Of a stretch of 64,000 nt of DNA, positions 1 to 10,423 are shown piece by piece. The first letter of the stretch is position 1; every line of letters begins with the position of its first letter. Origin of the DNA: Phragmites australis (Eukaryota; Streptophyta; Magnoliopsida; Poales; Poaceae); assembly GCF_958298935.1 (NCBI RefSeq), contig NC_084921.1, positions 42,379,001 through 42,443,000 of the forward strand, written 5' to 3'. Made by a program: the position numbers and the translations under genes. Below the pieces are notes generated by a model, which was given only the letters and a program-made list of their open reading frames with translations, was not told the DNA's origin and did not search any database.

Positions 1-40
1 TTCCCCGCCTCGCCGCGCGTCGATCTCCCACTCGATCTCT

Positions 41-50
41 ATTTATACCA
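41..50 (+). promoter_or_regulatory. TATA-like box upstream of profilin
   Basis: A TTTATAC core lies about 120 bases before the profilin start codon. The distance fits a core promoter with a 5' leader of roughly 90 bases. Only 170 bases of upstream sequence are present, so the rest of the promoter cannot be judged. Confidence 0.4.
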
Positions 51-170
51 CGACCATCCCCGGCCAGAGTTACGTGAGCGTCACCACCGTGCAACCACAC
101 GGCACCGCCAGAGATCGATCGAGCTTGATCGTCCCTTGGTTCGCGGCGAGCAAGGAACCCGAGTGCGAAG

Positions 171-788
171 ATGTCGTGGCAGACGTACGTGGACGACCAC
201 CTGATGTGCGAGATCGAGGGCCACCACCTCACCTCCGCCGCCATCATCGGACACGACGGCACCGTCTGGGCTCAGAGCGCCAACTTCCCGTCGGTAAGTG
301 GTGTGTTCCTTCGTTCTTGCTTCGCATCGGCAACCGATCACGGCTGATCTGTGTGATCTGTGCATGGCATGGCAGTTCAAGCCCGAGGAGATGACCAACA
401 TCATGAAGGACTTCGACGAGCCAGGGTTCCTCGCCCCGACCGGCCTGTTCCTCGGCCCCACCAAGTACATGGTCATCCAAGGCGAACCCGGCGCCGTCAT
501 CCGCGGAAAGAAGGTAACAAATTAACCACCGATCCATCCCCGGATATATCGCCATCTCGATCTCTCCGCCTGATCCCTCGCCTGTTTCACATTACAGCTG
601 CGCAGAGCCAAATTGAATTGTAACCAGCACTTTGTTTTCTGCAACTTTTGCAGGGATCAGGAGGCGTCACCGTGAAGAAGACCGGGCAGGCGCTGGTGAT
701 CGGCATCTACGACGAGCCGATGACCCCCGGGCAGTGCAACATGGTGGTCGAGAGGCTCGGCGACTACCTCGTAGAGCAAGGCCTGTAA
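171..788 (+). CDS. Profilin, complete three-exon gene
   Basis: Encodes a 131-residue profilin, the usual plant length. Profilins bind actin monomers, proline-rich ligands such as formins, and phosphoinositides in the cytoplasm, and grass pollen profilins are known panallergens. Exons are 171-293, 376-513 and 654-788, with GTAAGT and GTAACA donors and CAG acceptors. The two introns are short, and three exons is the normal plant profilin structure. The N-terminus [12 protein letters not shown] carries the Trp and Tyr that help bind polyproline. The middle has the signature [17 protein letters not shown], and the C-terminus ends DYLVEQGL before TAA. I see no frameshift or premature stop. Pollen or vegetative isoform cannot be decided from sequence. 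Confidence 0.96.
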
Positions 789-1273
789 ACCGATTACGCC
801 CACGGTTCAAGCACCCGACAGCGAAACAACAACCACCACGTAGTAGTCTCTACGCCTCGAATATTTAGTCGCCGCCACGCATGGGATCGCGGTTTCGTTC
901 CCTCCGATACGATCCTCCTGCATTTCTTTCTTCCCTGGGCCCGCCCGTCGCCGATCACCCAGAGAATTTCTATTTTTTTTTTCTTGTTTGTTGGTGTCCT
1001 CTTGGCTAATAATTTTGTGTTTTTTTCTTGGTCTGGGTTGTCGTCTGAGTTGTGAACCCGGAACAATATATATGTGATTGGTACCTTTTACTTGTAATAC
1101 GAGAATACGTATGTGTTTCGTATTAGTGTTGTGGTTTCCAATTTTCCAAAGAACAGCGCGAAACTACTCGATTTTGTGTTTTATTTTTTTAAAGAGAAAC
1201 TTTGTGTTTTCATGGTATCATTTTATCCAACTTTGGGTTTTTTTGATCCACATCCCTGTTGAAGAATCTCGTT
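789..1273 (+). other. Profilin 3' UTR and downstream region
   Basis: AT-rich sequence follows the profilin stop codon. AATAAT- and AATATA-like elements near 1008 and 1065 could act in polyadenylation, but none is a clear AATAAA signal. No further gene was seen. Confidence 0.3.
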
Positions 1274-1380
1274 ACATAAGCACATAGTTGGGCCTATCAG
1301 GCGTAGAGCCTGAATATGTAACTAAGCCGAAACTTTCTGGGCTGAAATTGACTTTGTTTGTTCTGACGGCTATTGAGACA
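1274..1380 (+). repeat. Diverged direct repeat, copy 1
   Basis: About 107 bases matching 3440-3546 in the same orientation. Shared blocks include ACATAAG, GTTGGGCC, AGCCGAAA and TTCTGACGGCTATTG. The copies are about 2.1 kb apart. The repeat may be an old element remnant or a segmental duplication. Confidence 0.7.
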
Positions 1381-3439
1381 ATTATTATCTATATATTTTT
1401 AATTTTTAAAATTATCAGAAATATATGGCTATTTTTAAATGAGCAAAAATAGGCTCTTGTCGCATTTCAATTGGCTAAATATAAATATTACTCACAGAAC
1501 GGACGAGATATACCAAAATCATCCTCTTATAGGAGATAAATTTCCTTGCCCAGTGAGAGGGTGTGGAAAGGCTACAGTGCATGCTAAGCTGTCATCAAGG
1601 CCATTTCATGGAATGCCAGCTGGACTTGCTATAGGTTCAAAATTCTCTTGTCCGTGCTCCTCTATGTGTCTAGTGGGATCAAATGAACGTATCGTCCGTT
1701 GAACGAGTAATATGTTCTAACAATTTTCTCAATAGATGAACAATTCGTTGTTGTGAAAATTAATTACCCGTTTAATAGACGATTCTTGGCCTAATCTATA
1801 GAAGGCCAAAATTCAGTTAAAATTATCTTTTTAATCGAAAAAGAGAAAAAGGGAAGAGAAAAGAAGGGAAGGAGAGAGGAAAGGAAGAGAAGAGTGACGA
1901 GCCCTTGTCAGATTTGATTTTCTTACTCATAAGTGAGTTACCTAATCTTGTTACTCTATTTTGCAAACTTATTAGGTTTTCATCAAATCTAGATCTGGAT
2001 CTAGGTTGTAATGTTATTTAGGTGTAGCTGTACTGTTATTTTGTAGGAATTAGTGTTAGCTTTTTAAAGCAAGGTAGAGTATATTTTGTGTACTGTTATT
2101 TTAGATCTAGTACTGAGAGTTTAGTATTTTTCTGTATTTAGTTATTGTAAGTCAAAATAATGATATAGTTTTTTTTTCAATCATGGACAAATATGTTAGA
2201 CAAGTTGTATTTCAAGATTTTTCTTTAGAGAAGGGAACATTGCTTATGGTTTAGATAGAGTAAATTTGTCGAGATTTCAGTCGGTAGATAAGGGTATAGC
2301 TAGAGCAAGATAAATAATTTTTGAGAGCATTGTACAACTGGTTAATACGGGATTTCAAACTTGATCTTGAGTAACAAGAGCTAAAAATCAATACTGTAGT
2401 GAGTTATTCCCGATAAATGGAACCTTGAGTTAGAAGAGGTACATAAAGCTAGCGACTGAGCATGATTGATCATTTGTATTGCTTGCTCAAGCTAGGTATA
2501 TGTAGAGAGTTGGGGAATTGATGAACACAAAAGTGGACAAACTATCGTTTGGAGGATGGTGAAACGGTGCTAGATGAGGTGCAAGGACATGATGTGGGGG
2601 CAAACCTTGGTCCTGCCAATGCAACTAACAGGTGTGGCTGATCAGAGGAGCGAGCGTTTATCTGTGAATAAAAATGCTATGTTCTACTCACCTCTTCGTA
2701 TTTTTGGAATTCCTTGAAGTAGTAAAGTACATCGACATGATGAATACAATGTGTTGCGTTCCATACTTATTCACTTAAAATAGGAAAAAATTACAGCTAA
2801 TCCGTACGCTTACGGTTATAAATTAAGAGCATAGTAGATGTCAACAAGAAAAATCTCCATATCAATCCTCCTTGACCAAGACCAGGATCGTCCTTTAGTA
2901 GCAGCTGACGCGCCCTTCTCCGGATCTGGCCATCGTAGAAAGCTCGTCGGCGGAAATCATGGGCCCGCCAAAACTCCCGAGCTCAAACTATGCATCGCCT
3001 GCGCAACTGCAGCCCCACATCGGGCCCGGTGGGGGCCGAGGCCGAGGACGAGAGGATGAGGTGGTGCATGGGGCTGGCCGGCGCGCTGAAGGAGGATCCG
3101 TCCCGACAAGAGGAAATGGTGGCGGATGGGGATGGGCGGCACGACGCCGGCGATGACGGTAGGGTTGGCCGAGGCTGGAGCGCGCACTGGTTGACGGGGC
3201 TGCGGACGCGAACTTTGTTTGAGGCTACGGCAGAATAGAAGCTCACGTTCGAGAGGCGAGTCCGGGACCCCGGGTATCGATTAGTAAGAAAGAAAAACGG
3301 TGAGGCCCATGCAAGCAGCCAGCGAAGCGTCCGGAGATTTTTATTCGCCCGGACGTTCTTTTGGAGAGCATTACCGCTCTAAAAAATGTTAGGAACGGCC
3401 CATCCAAATCTCTTTAAAGGCGCCTTGCCAACTATCTTT
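1381..3439. other. Intergenic, no recognised gene
   Basis: AT-rich sequence with a purine-only tract at about 1836-1895, then a GC-rich patch at about 2880-3240 with short overlapping ORFs on both strands. None of these matches a family I recognise. The patch could be a captured or decayed gene fragment, but nothing supports a product. Confidence 0.4.
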
Positions 3440-3546
3440 ACATAAGAACATGGTTGGGCCAATGAGACCCAGAGTCCTCAATTTGTGTAACTGAGCCGAA
3501 ATATTTTGTGCTGAAATGACCTTGTCTGTTCTGACGGCTATTGGGA
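3440..3546 (+). repeat. Diverged direct repeat, copy 2
   Basis: Second copy of the sequence at 1274-1380, same orientation, with scattered substitutions and small indels. Similarity stops just after the block CTGACGGCTATTG. Confidence 0.7.
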
Positions 3547-3636
3547 ATTTGGGATGGCCATGGGCTCGAGAAGATTGGGCTCAAACGGCTGCAGTTACTG
3601 AAGTCCAAAACCTTTGAAACCGAACATGGCCGTCTT

Positions 3637-4038
3637 ATATATATATATATATATATATATAGGACACCTATTCTATACTCCTAGGAGTATGTACTCCCAC
3701 ATGCAATATACCACCTAAACAAATATTTTATACTCTTTTATCATTTTTAGTATACTCTAATACTAATTCTAAGATACTCCAATATGAATTGTATGAAAAA
3801 AAATTCAATGTTAACCTTTCATTTTTGCTATATACTCTTTTTTATACATAAAAGAAGTATATACGCAAATTATGATAAAAATCATGGAATTTCATAAAAA
3901 TTTTCGTGGAATTTGTATTGTAGTATCTTATAATTACTAATAAAGTATATTTAAAGTGATAAAGAAGTATAACACACGTGTAAAAGTGGTATACGAGAGG
4001 TGGGAGTACATACACCCAGGAGTACATACTAGTTTTCC

Positions 4039-4065
<27 letters not shown>
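3637..4065. mobile_element. Micron-like MITE inside a (TA)n microsatellite
   Basis: A 378-base core (3661-4038) is bounded on both sides by pure (TA)n runs, 3637-3660 and 4039-4065. The core begins AGGACACCTATTCTATACTC and ends in the matching inverted form. The two 39-base ends agree at about 32 positions by hand alignment, and both contain the subterminal block GTATGTACTCCCA. The interior is AT-rich with no coding potential. Rice micron elements are known microsatellite-targeting MITEs of about 0.4 kb flanked by (TA)n, so structure and size fit that family. Confidence 0.75.
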
Positions 4066-4070
<5 letters not shown>

Positions 4071-4232
4071 TTTATAAATGTAGACATCTATTTTAAAAAA
4101 CTACAGATTTAACATACCGTTACTACATCCAACAAAGGACAATTTGAAGTGGCAAGTCAGTGTGACAATCCTCTGACGTGACAAAAATATCTTCTCTTGA
4201 ACGAGGAGACTGAAAGTGCCCGTGTGCTCAGG

Positions 4233-4536
4233 TAAGTCCTATTTATTTAGATAGTAAAAACTAGATTATAATTAAAATTTAAAAGCTGAAATAAACGGCT
4301 GTATTGTAAAAGTTGGATTGTGATTCTAATCTAAAAGCTGAAACAAACAGTAAGTTAGAAAAACTAGATTGTTATAATTCAACATATAGATTATAATAAT
4401 CCAGCAATCCATATTTCACCAGATTATAACAATCTACAATCCAATTTTTACAATCTAAATTTTATAATCCAATTTCTTACATTCTATAATTTATAATATA
4501 CTTTTTATAATTTTTAACTGAAATAAATAGGCCTAA
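4233..4536. mobile_element. Short MITE with TIRs, probably hAT-type
   Basis: Starts TAAGTCCTATTTATTTAG and ends as the inverted form CTGAAATAAATAGGCCTAA. The interior repeats ATTATAATC and AATCTA motifs in both orientations, a pattern common in grass hAT-derived MITEs that start GGCCTGTTT. I could not confirm a clean target duplication, so the superfamily is tentative. Confidence 0.55.
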
Positions 4537-5389
4537 GAGATATTGAGAACTAGCAGTGACAAAGAAAGTGCATCCATACTTGCACGTAGTCCTGATGTGG
4601 GCCCACTTCATGTGAGCCAGCTGCATGAAGCGAGCAAGAGACATGATGGGTGGCACGCATGCACGAGTCAGTGATATGACCATGTAATCCACGGTAGGGC
4701 CCGGATACTACTAGAGCAGTCGCGTAGCGGAGCGTGGCAGACCCTCACATGCATGGTACCGATCTTTGCTTCTCCGGTTCTGCGTGCATCACGTGAGGCG
4801 CAGACGGGCTCGGGCAGCGCTTCGCACCATGCTCCAGGCAACGGCAGCATTGCTACGGCAACGACGTTTTATACAGGAAAAATTTCCGGTGGATTCCGGA
4901 TTCGTCATGGTGCGTGCGTATACTCTGTCAGCTCTTCTAACAAGGACACCTCAAAATGGTAGCCATATTGATCTATATATTTAATTCTTAGCTGTTATTT
5001 TATAGGCTCTATAAGTGTCGCTGGTTGAGATAGATGATATTTTATTATTATCTTTTTAACGTGCGAGGATAGATTAGATATGTAATTTTTAAAATAAATA
5101 TTTATTTTTACAAATATTAAAAAATATAAATATAAATAAAAAAAATTCCCACCCTTGGTCCATTGTTGGTCTCCAAACATATTGCAGAACCAGCCCAAAT
5201 TGGTGAAAACCGTGGCAGTCCTGGCTTATCGTGGTATTCCTTTTGGCTATAAACCCCTCTAAACTTTATTTCGCTTCTGTAGATTCCTAGCTGATCCTGG
5301 TATTTTTCGAAAAGAAAAATCCTCCGCAGCGTATGTGCTTATTCGCTGTTAATGCAAAGTATTTGTTGATGAATATTACTACTCCTTTT
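4537..5389. other. Intergenic, nothing recognised
   Basis: Mixed-composition sequence with only short overlapping ORFs and no family match. Confidence 0.4.
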
Positions 5390-6440
5390 TAAAAAATGGC
5401 AAAATAGCCAATTTCATCCCTAAACTTTACTCAAAGGCTCAAATTAGTCATTGAACTCAAATCGATCAGTTTAGTCCCTGAAATATCTATTTCTGGCTGA
5501 AAATATTCTTTCTCATACATGGCACGACACGTTGGCCGGCTGACTCAGCCATGAGGGTTTAGGGTCCTGTAAGGGTCTAGGATCTAGGGTCTAGCGTTTC
5601 GTTGAAACCTATCGTATCTGATCCAATCATACATCATAAAACTCGTTTCTTCTTATGTAGATATGGAAACGTACTAATTAAGTACAAATTATATTATCCA
5701 TGTGAATATGTATGTTTGTAAACTGATTCTGAATTTAGTAAAGTAATTAAACACATGTTTCGGTTTTTGGCTGATTGTTTTAACAATAATAGTATTCAAA
5801 TAGACACATATCTCAACTGAAGACACATGATAGTATATATTACAAAAGCATAAGAAACACTTATTTAGAACTGATGAAACTACGCGATGCTATTCTCCGA
5901 TGCCACAACTTGGTGACCTGAATTTTTTAGAGGAGCTGCTTTGGCCTATTGCTGGTCCGCGCCCGACTGAAGTTGATTGGATATTTGCAGTAGCCCGGCC
6001 ACCAGTGACATTGAGTGTTGCTTTTGCTGATGAGCCGGCACGGACGCACGGTCAGCAATTGTCTCGATTACAACTGGTGCCCTGCCACCGGCAGATGCCC
6101 TTGCTGATGCTTGAGCAGTGAACTTGGACCTTCCCAAAGACATCATTCTCCTCTTATGGCCAGACTATAGGTAGTGAATAAAATTAGATCCTTCTACATC
6201 AGTCAGTTTTGTTGTGTGCGGTCAAATCAGGGTTCTAATAAAGCAAAGGTATAATAAATATTTCACAAAGCTCTGTACCTCATGGTTGAGTCAGCCAGCC
6301 AACGTGTCTCGTAGGAGGAAAGGACATTTTCAAACAGATATAGATACTAAACTGGCGATTTGATAGTTCTATAACTAATTTGAGTCTATGAGCAAAGTTG
6401 AGAGACCAAATTGACTATTTTGTAAAAAGAAAAATCGGCT
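5390..6440. mobile_element. Non-autonomous Mutator-like element, long TIRs
   Basis: About 170 bases at the left (5390-5570) are the diverged inverted complement of about 165 bases at the right (6275-6440). Matching blocks include AAAATAG(C/T)CAATTT, GACTCAAATTAGT, CAGTTTAGT and ACACGTTGGC(C/T)GGCTGACTCA. Long TIRs are typical of MULEs. The roughly 700-base interior encodes no transposase. It holds a 73-codon ORF (5900-6121, +) I do not recognise. Exact ends and target duplication are unclear, so coordinates are approximate. Confidence 0.7.
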
Positions 6441-8205
6441 ATCTCGGTTTTCTGCGACAGGGATATCATGAATTGTGATTCTCTGAACCAGTCCAGAAAG
6501 GCCACGATGCGATGCTTTGTTCCATTGCAGTACCAAGTTGGTTATTTGTTTATACTGTGCGTGACATGCATGTTGGTGCATGTACATTTCACAGTGATTT
6601 TGATTCGTTTAGCGCTAATGGTAGCCGATTGTTTAGCACAAATAGCAACCGAGTCCTAGAGCTTTGTGCACATGCATGCTTTGCAGCAGAGCAGAGCGAG
6701 GCAAAATGCATCCAAGTTGTGATCATCTGCTGCCGGTGGTTGCTGCTATTGGGGTGGGTGTGCTTGCGGGGTAATAATACTCAGCAAAATCTGGTAACCA
6801 GATCATGTATGATGTATGCTAGTTATTGTGGCAGTTAAGAAGGCTGCGGCAGCTCATCATTCAGCGAGTTCTGGAACGATCTTCTCAACTCTTTTTCAAT
6901 CCTGAAAAGAATCGGTCTTCCAAACTAATTGGAGTTAGAAATAGTACTTTCTAGTTAATTTCAGAGGTAAGGTTCTATATTAGAACGAAGTAAGCTTCAT
7001 CGTCTTTTCAAACAAGGTGCAACGATTTTCCCATCTAAAAAAAGGTGCAACCATATGGCATTTGGGTGCTTACGGTATACACTTTGCCGGGTTAACCTCA
7101 GAGACCAATTTCAGAACTTTGTGAGGCAACCGGATCCACATGAACACCCATTTTCAGCGTTCACCACTTGACGGTTGCATGCACGATCAACTTGGCATCA
7201 TCGATCGCTTGTTATTTTTCTTCTCATATTCGTTTGCATAGTCCTGCGGTACCGCATATCGGAGAACGTAGCCGTCCAACCACACCGAGCGACGCAATGT
7301 GCACCCTGAAAAGCATCGGATCGACCGCGAACCACCGGTATAAACCACCGCGGTACCACTACCCCCCTGCAACGACCACCCCCACCCGTCGATCCGACCT
7401 GACCTCCCAACCGCCGCGCAGAGTACAGGTCCAAGCGGCCGGCCGGCACGGCAGCGCGCAGCATCCCGTCCAATCCAGTCCAGCGGGTCAAAGCGGCGGC
7501 CAAGGCCAACCGGCCGCGCACATGCCAGCGCGCGGCACCAAACGCGGACCCCACATGCCGAGGCGTCGTACTCGGGCGTTCCTAACCCGGCCCACGCGCC
7601 GGGCCCTCCCGCCGAGGAGGGCGGGGCGGATGCATGGGCGACGAGCTGACGGGACAGGCGTATCTCGTTGCGGATCTCGGTGCCTGCTCCGCGATCCCTC
7701 GCGCACGAACTGCACGGCGGCGTGCCTCCGCCATTGGATATTAGAATAGTACTCGTACTAGCCATTGGGGGCAACGAGCGTTCGGTGCGTCAGTGCGTGC
7801 CAATAGGTGCATCGTGGATTGTGAGATCCGCTGCAGCGCAGGCCTGGTAACGGTACAGGTCAGTGACGGATGCAAACTCAACCCGTGCTAACGGGTGAAA
7901 TACCATCCCTAGCTCCGAATCTGGTGGGGATCCGACGGGATCCCACGGGTGGGATTTGGGGGTGGGATTTGGGAGCTGGGTGACAGACGCGGACGACGGA
8001 TGACGAGGGAGCATAAGAGGGCTGGGCCGGTCAGGAGCAGAGGAGGGCGTAGCGGGTGGCGCTGGTTGGTAGGATGAGTTAGGCTTTTTGAGCGCTTGTG
8101 GACACCTGCGGATGAATATATATATGCTCTCGCTCTAATCCGATCATAAATCAGGCTCTAGACTTGTGACCCCCACAACGCAAAATTTACCCTGTCCCAC
8201 TCTAG
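6441..8205. other. Intergenic with a GC-rich island near 7260-7760
   Basis: No supported gene. The island at about 7260-7760 is much more GC-rich than its surroundings and produces long overlapping ORFs on both strands, as GC-rich grass DNA does by chance. A TATA-like GGTATAAACC occurs near 7338. It may be an abandoned promoter or first exon, but I recognise no protein. Confidence 0.35.
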
Positions 8206-8329
8206 TTAGGCCATCTCCAACCGTTGCCCGTCGCAGTCCCAAATCCCTTCCCGATGTGTAAACGCGTGCGACGGGAACAAGACGGCAGCTCCAAGGAGTT
8301 CCCTTCCCGGACCGGCAGCGGACGGGATA

Positions 8330-8365
8330 GGAGAGAGGTTCCCACACCCGGGGGAACCTCTCTCC
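8330..8365. repeat. Perfect hairpin in the Harbinger left subterminal region
   Basis: Arms GGAGAGAGGTTCCC and GGGAACCTCTCTCC are perfectly complementary over 14 bases with an 8-base loop. It lies about 120 bases inside the element's left end and could act as a transposase-binding or structural site. That role is inference. Confidence 0.6.
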
Positions 8366-9439
8366 TTTCCCTTCGCGGATTCGCAGCGCGGGGCAGGGGG
8401 AGTCGTTTGTGGGCGCGCGCTCGGGCGGAAGAGGCGGCAGCGAGGGGAGGCGCTATCGGCGACCGCGACGGAGGAGGAAGGTTGGCGGCGTCGGTGAGGG
8501 GATTCGGACGGCTGCCTCGACGGGCGCGTGTGCAGGGACGCGGCGCCGGCCAGGGGAGCAGCGTACGAAGCGCGGCGGCGACGCAGAGTGACGACGGGAG
8601 GTACGAATCATTTTCCCCCAAAGTACTTGGATCTGTGGATGTCGCGGTACAATAGGCAATCCGGTGTACGGGTGCTCAAGGTGGCGGTCTCCTCCGGTGG
8701 GGGGCGGGTGGAGAGTAGGGTTCCCGTGCGAGGAATGGATGTGGAGGCGCTGCAGCGCGAGGACGGGCCGAAGGCCAGCTCTGCGTGAGGGCGAGAAAGG
8801 TGTGGTTCCAGATCCAAGGAGTCCGGATGAAATGGAACAAAATGCACAAAGTATTTCGTTCTTCATCGTCGCCCTTCTGTATTGGATTGTGGACGAAGCA
8901 TGTGTCGCCGGAGTGCTCACTGACAGAACCAACTTTGGCTTGGTCTGGGCAAACACCTTGGGGTTCATACACTCTTCTTTCCTCCACACGAGCTAGCCTT
9001 TGGTATACGAAACACCAAGAACACTGCTTTTCCCCGCACGTTTGTTGTGTGACCATTGGATGGGATTGATCTGTTTATGTTCCTTACTTTTGTACAAAAC
9101 TGAAAACTAATCACAAGGATGGGATTGTTCGGTTGTTCTGTTGCATTTTCTTGAGCCTATAGAGTTGCATTGCATGTTCAGTCTTGTACATTTGTGGTAT
9201 AGTTCATACTTTCATAGAACAATCAAACTATTATGGAAAAATTGGATGGTACAATCTGTTGGTTACATATATTTCAGAGTTTGTGGTATGCCTTACTTTT
9301 CAATGCTTCGATCAGTTGAATCAGTATATGAATCTTGTCATTCATGATAGGCACTGTAAAATCTGTACGGTGCTTCACTGAGTCTTTATGTTTGTTGGCA
9401 CATTGCGACGTCGCCGATGCTATTCCTCCGTGCTTGTAG

Positions 9440-9835
9440 ATGGATGCCGCAATGGTAGCTCGTGTCGTGTCGACGATGCAGGACCATGTCGCAGAGGCCG
9501 CTGCCGCTTTGAAGAAGGTGGCCAATGATAACTTGAGTCCCGACAGCACCCCTGCTGCCGTGGATCTCAACATGGCACTTCTGCAGGTCGAGACCATTGC
9601 GGCGGACTTGGAGCAACTCGTGTTCCAAGTAGAGGATGCTCTTAGCGGTGGTGTTGTGCACAACCCAGTTGCTTCGGACGCCAATTACAGCGTGGCAGTA
9701 CAAGAGGAACCATCAGCTTCCATGGACAGTGACGACGACGTCATCCTTCCGGCTGATACCAGTTCGGAAGAGCTTCTTGTTGAAAGTTCAGATGATGGAG
9801 TGACCATCGAATCTGCTCGTTCATGGAGGCTTTAG
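9440..9835 (+). CDS. Accessory acidic ORF in Harbinger element, unknown function
   Basis: 131 codons, ATG to TAG, not matching a family I know. The N-terminal half is alanine-rich and likely helical (positions 1-80, with repeated Ala, Leu and Val). The C-terminal third is strongly acidic, with clusters such as SMDSDDDV and SSEELLVESSDDG. The ATG directly follows a TTGTAG that resembles a splice acceptor, so the ORF may be the last exon of a longer transcript whose first exon lies in 8400-9400. It sits upstream of ORF1 on the same strand. Canonical PIF/Harbinger elements have only ORF1 and transposase, so this may be element-specific, captured, or spurious. Confidence 0.45.
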   Translation: MDAAMVARVVSTMQDHVAEAAAALKKVANDNLSPDSTPAAVDLNMALLQVETIAADLEQLVFQVEDALSGGVVHNPVASDANYSVAVQEEPSASMDSDDDVILPADTSSEELLVESSDDGVTIESARSWRL

Positions 9836-10237
9836 TTGGGTATGGTGTTTGTTACCTAATTGTTGGGAATCTGTGAAGTCGAGGTAGCCGGTCCCCAAAT
9901 GGTTGACCTCTAGTTAATTGTCTTGTACTGTTGTATTCCTCCGTGTTGTAATCATTGTTGCGTAAGACATATCCGTCGTCATGGTAATGGTAGTGAAGCA
10001 ATCTAGTATGAATGGTTTATGATCTGTGGCAGGTCCTAGAGTTTTGTTCAGTTGTCCATGAACCTGTAATGCAGGCAATGCACCAGGAATGGTTGTGGGC
10101 TGATGAAGTAATGACATTAGCTCGAATGCTTGATTTTGTTGCTTGAATGCCTTGCAAATTTGTGCTATACAGTGCGTGTTTCCTCACTAATTACAAACAG
10201 AGGTAGCAGTACATCATGTTGTTGTGCAGGAGTCAAC

Positions 10238-10380
10238 CTTTTTGCAGTCCAGGAGTGGTTGTTCAGGAGTAAACCTTGATGCACCGAACAATGTGAACCT
10301 TTGAACAGTTCTCAAATTAAACATTTTTGCAGTGAAGAATCTAAACCTTTTTGCAGTTCTGCATTTCAACATTTTTTCAG
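10238..10380 (+). repeat. Iterated splice-acceptor-like motif before ORF1
   Basis: The motif (C)TTTTTGCAG or TTTTTTCAG recurs four times (about 10238, 10324, 10347 and 10372) within degenerate repeats that also contain AACC and AGGAGT. The stretch ends in CTGTGCAG just before the ORF1 start codon. This looks like a polypyrimidine/CAG array at the 3' end of a leader intron. Confidence 0.45.
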
Positions 10381-10423
10381 TTATGAATTGTAATGGTTTT
10401 GTGTTGTCCTGTGCAGGTTCTCC

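Noticed and set aside
2838..3246. Possible small gene in a GC-rich patch
   Set aside because: Open in several frames on both strands with no recognisable product or splice structure.
7187..7774. A 195-codon minus-strand ORF and a 193-codon plus-strand ORF in the same GC-rich island
   Set aside because: Both strands are open because of GC-rich composition. Neither resembles a known protein, shows domain structure or has splice context.
8528..9069. Overlapping ORFs in the left part of the Harbinger element
   Set aside because: None matches ORF1 or transposase. They sit in a likely leader or promoter region and overlap on both strands.
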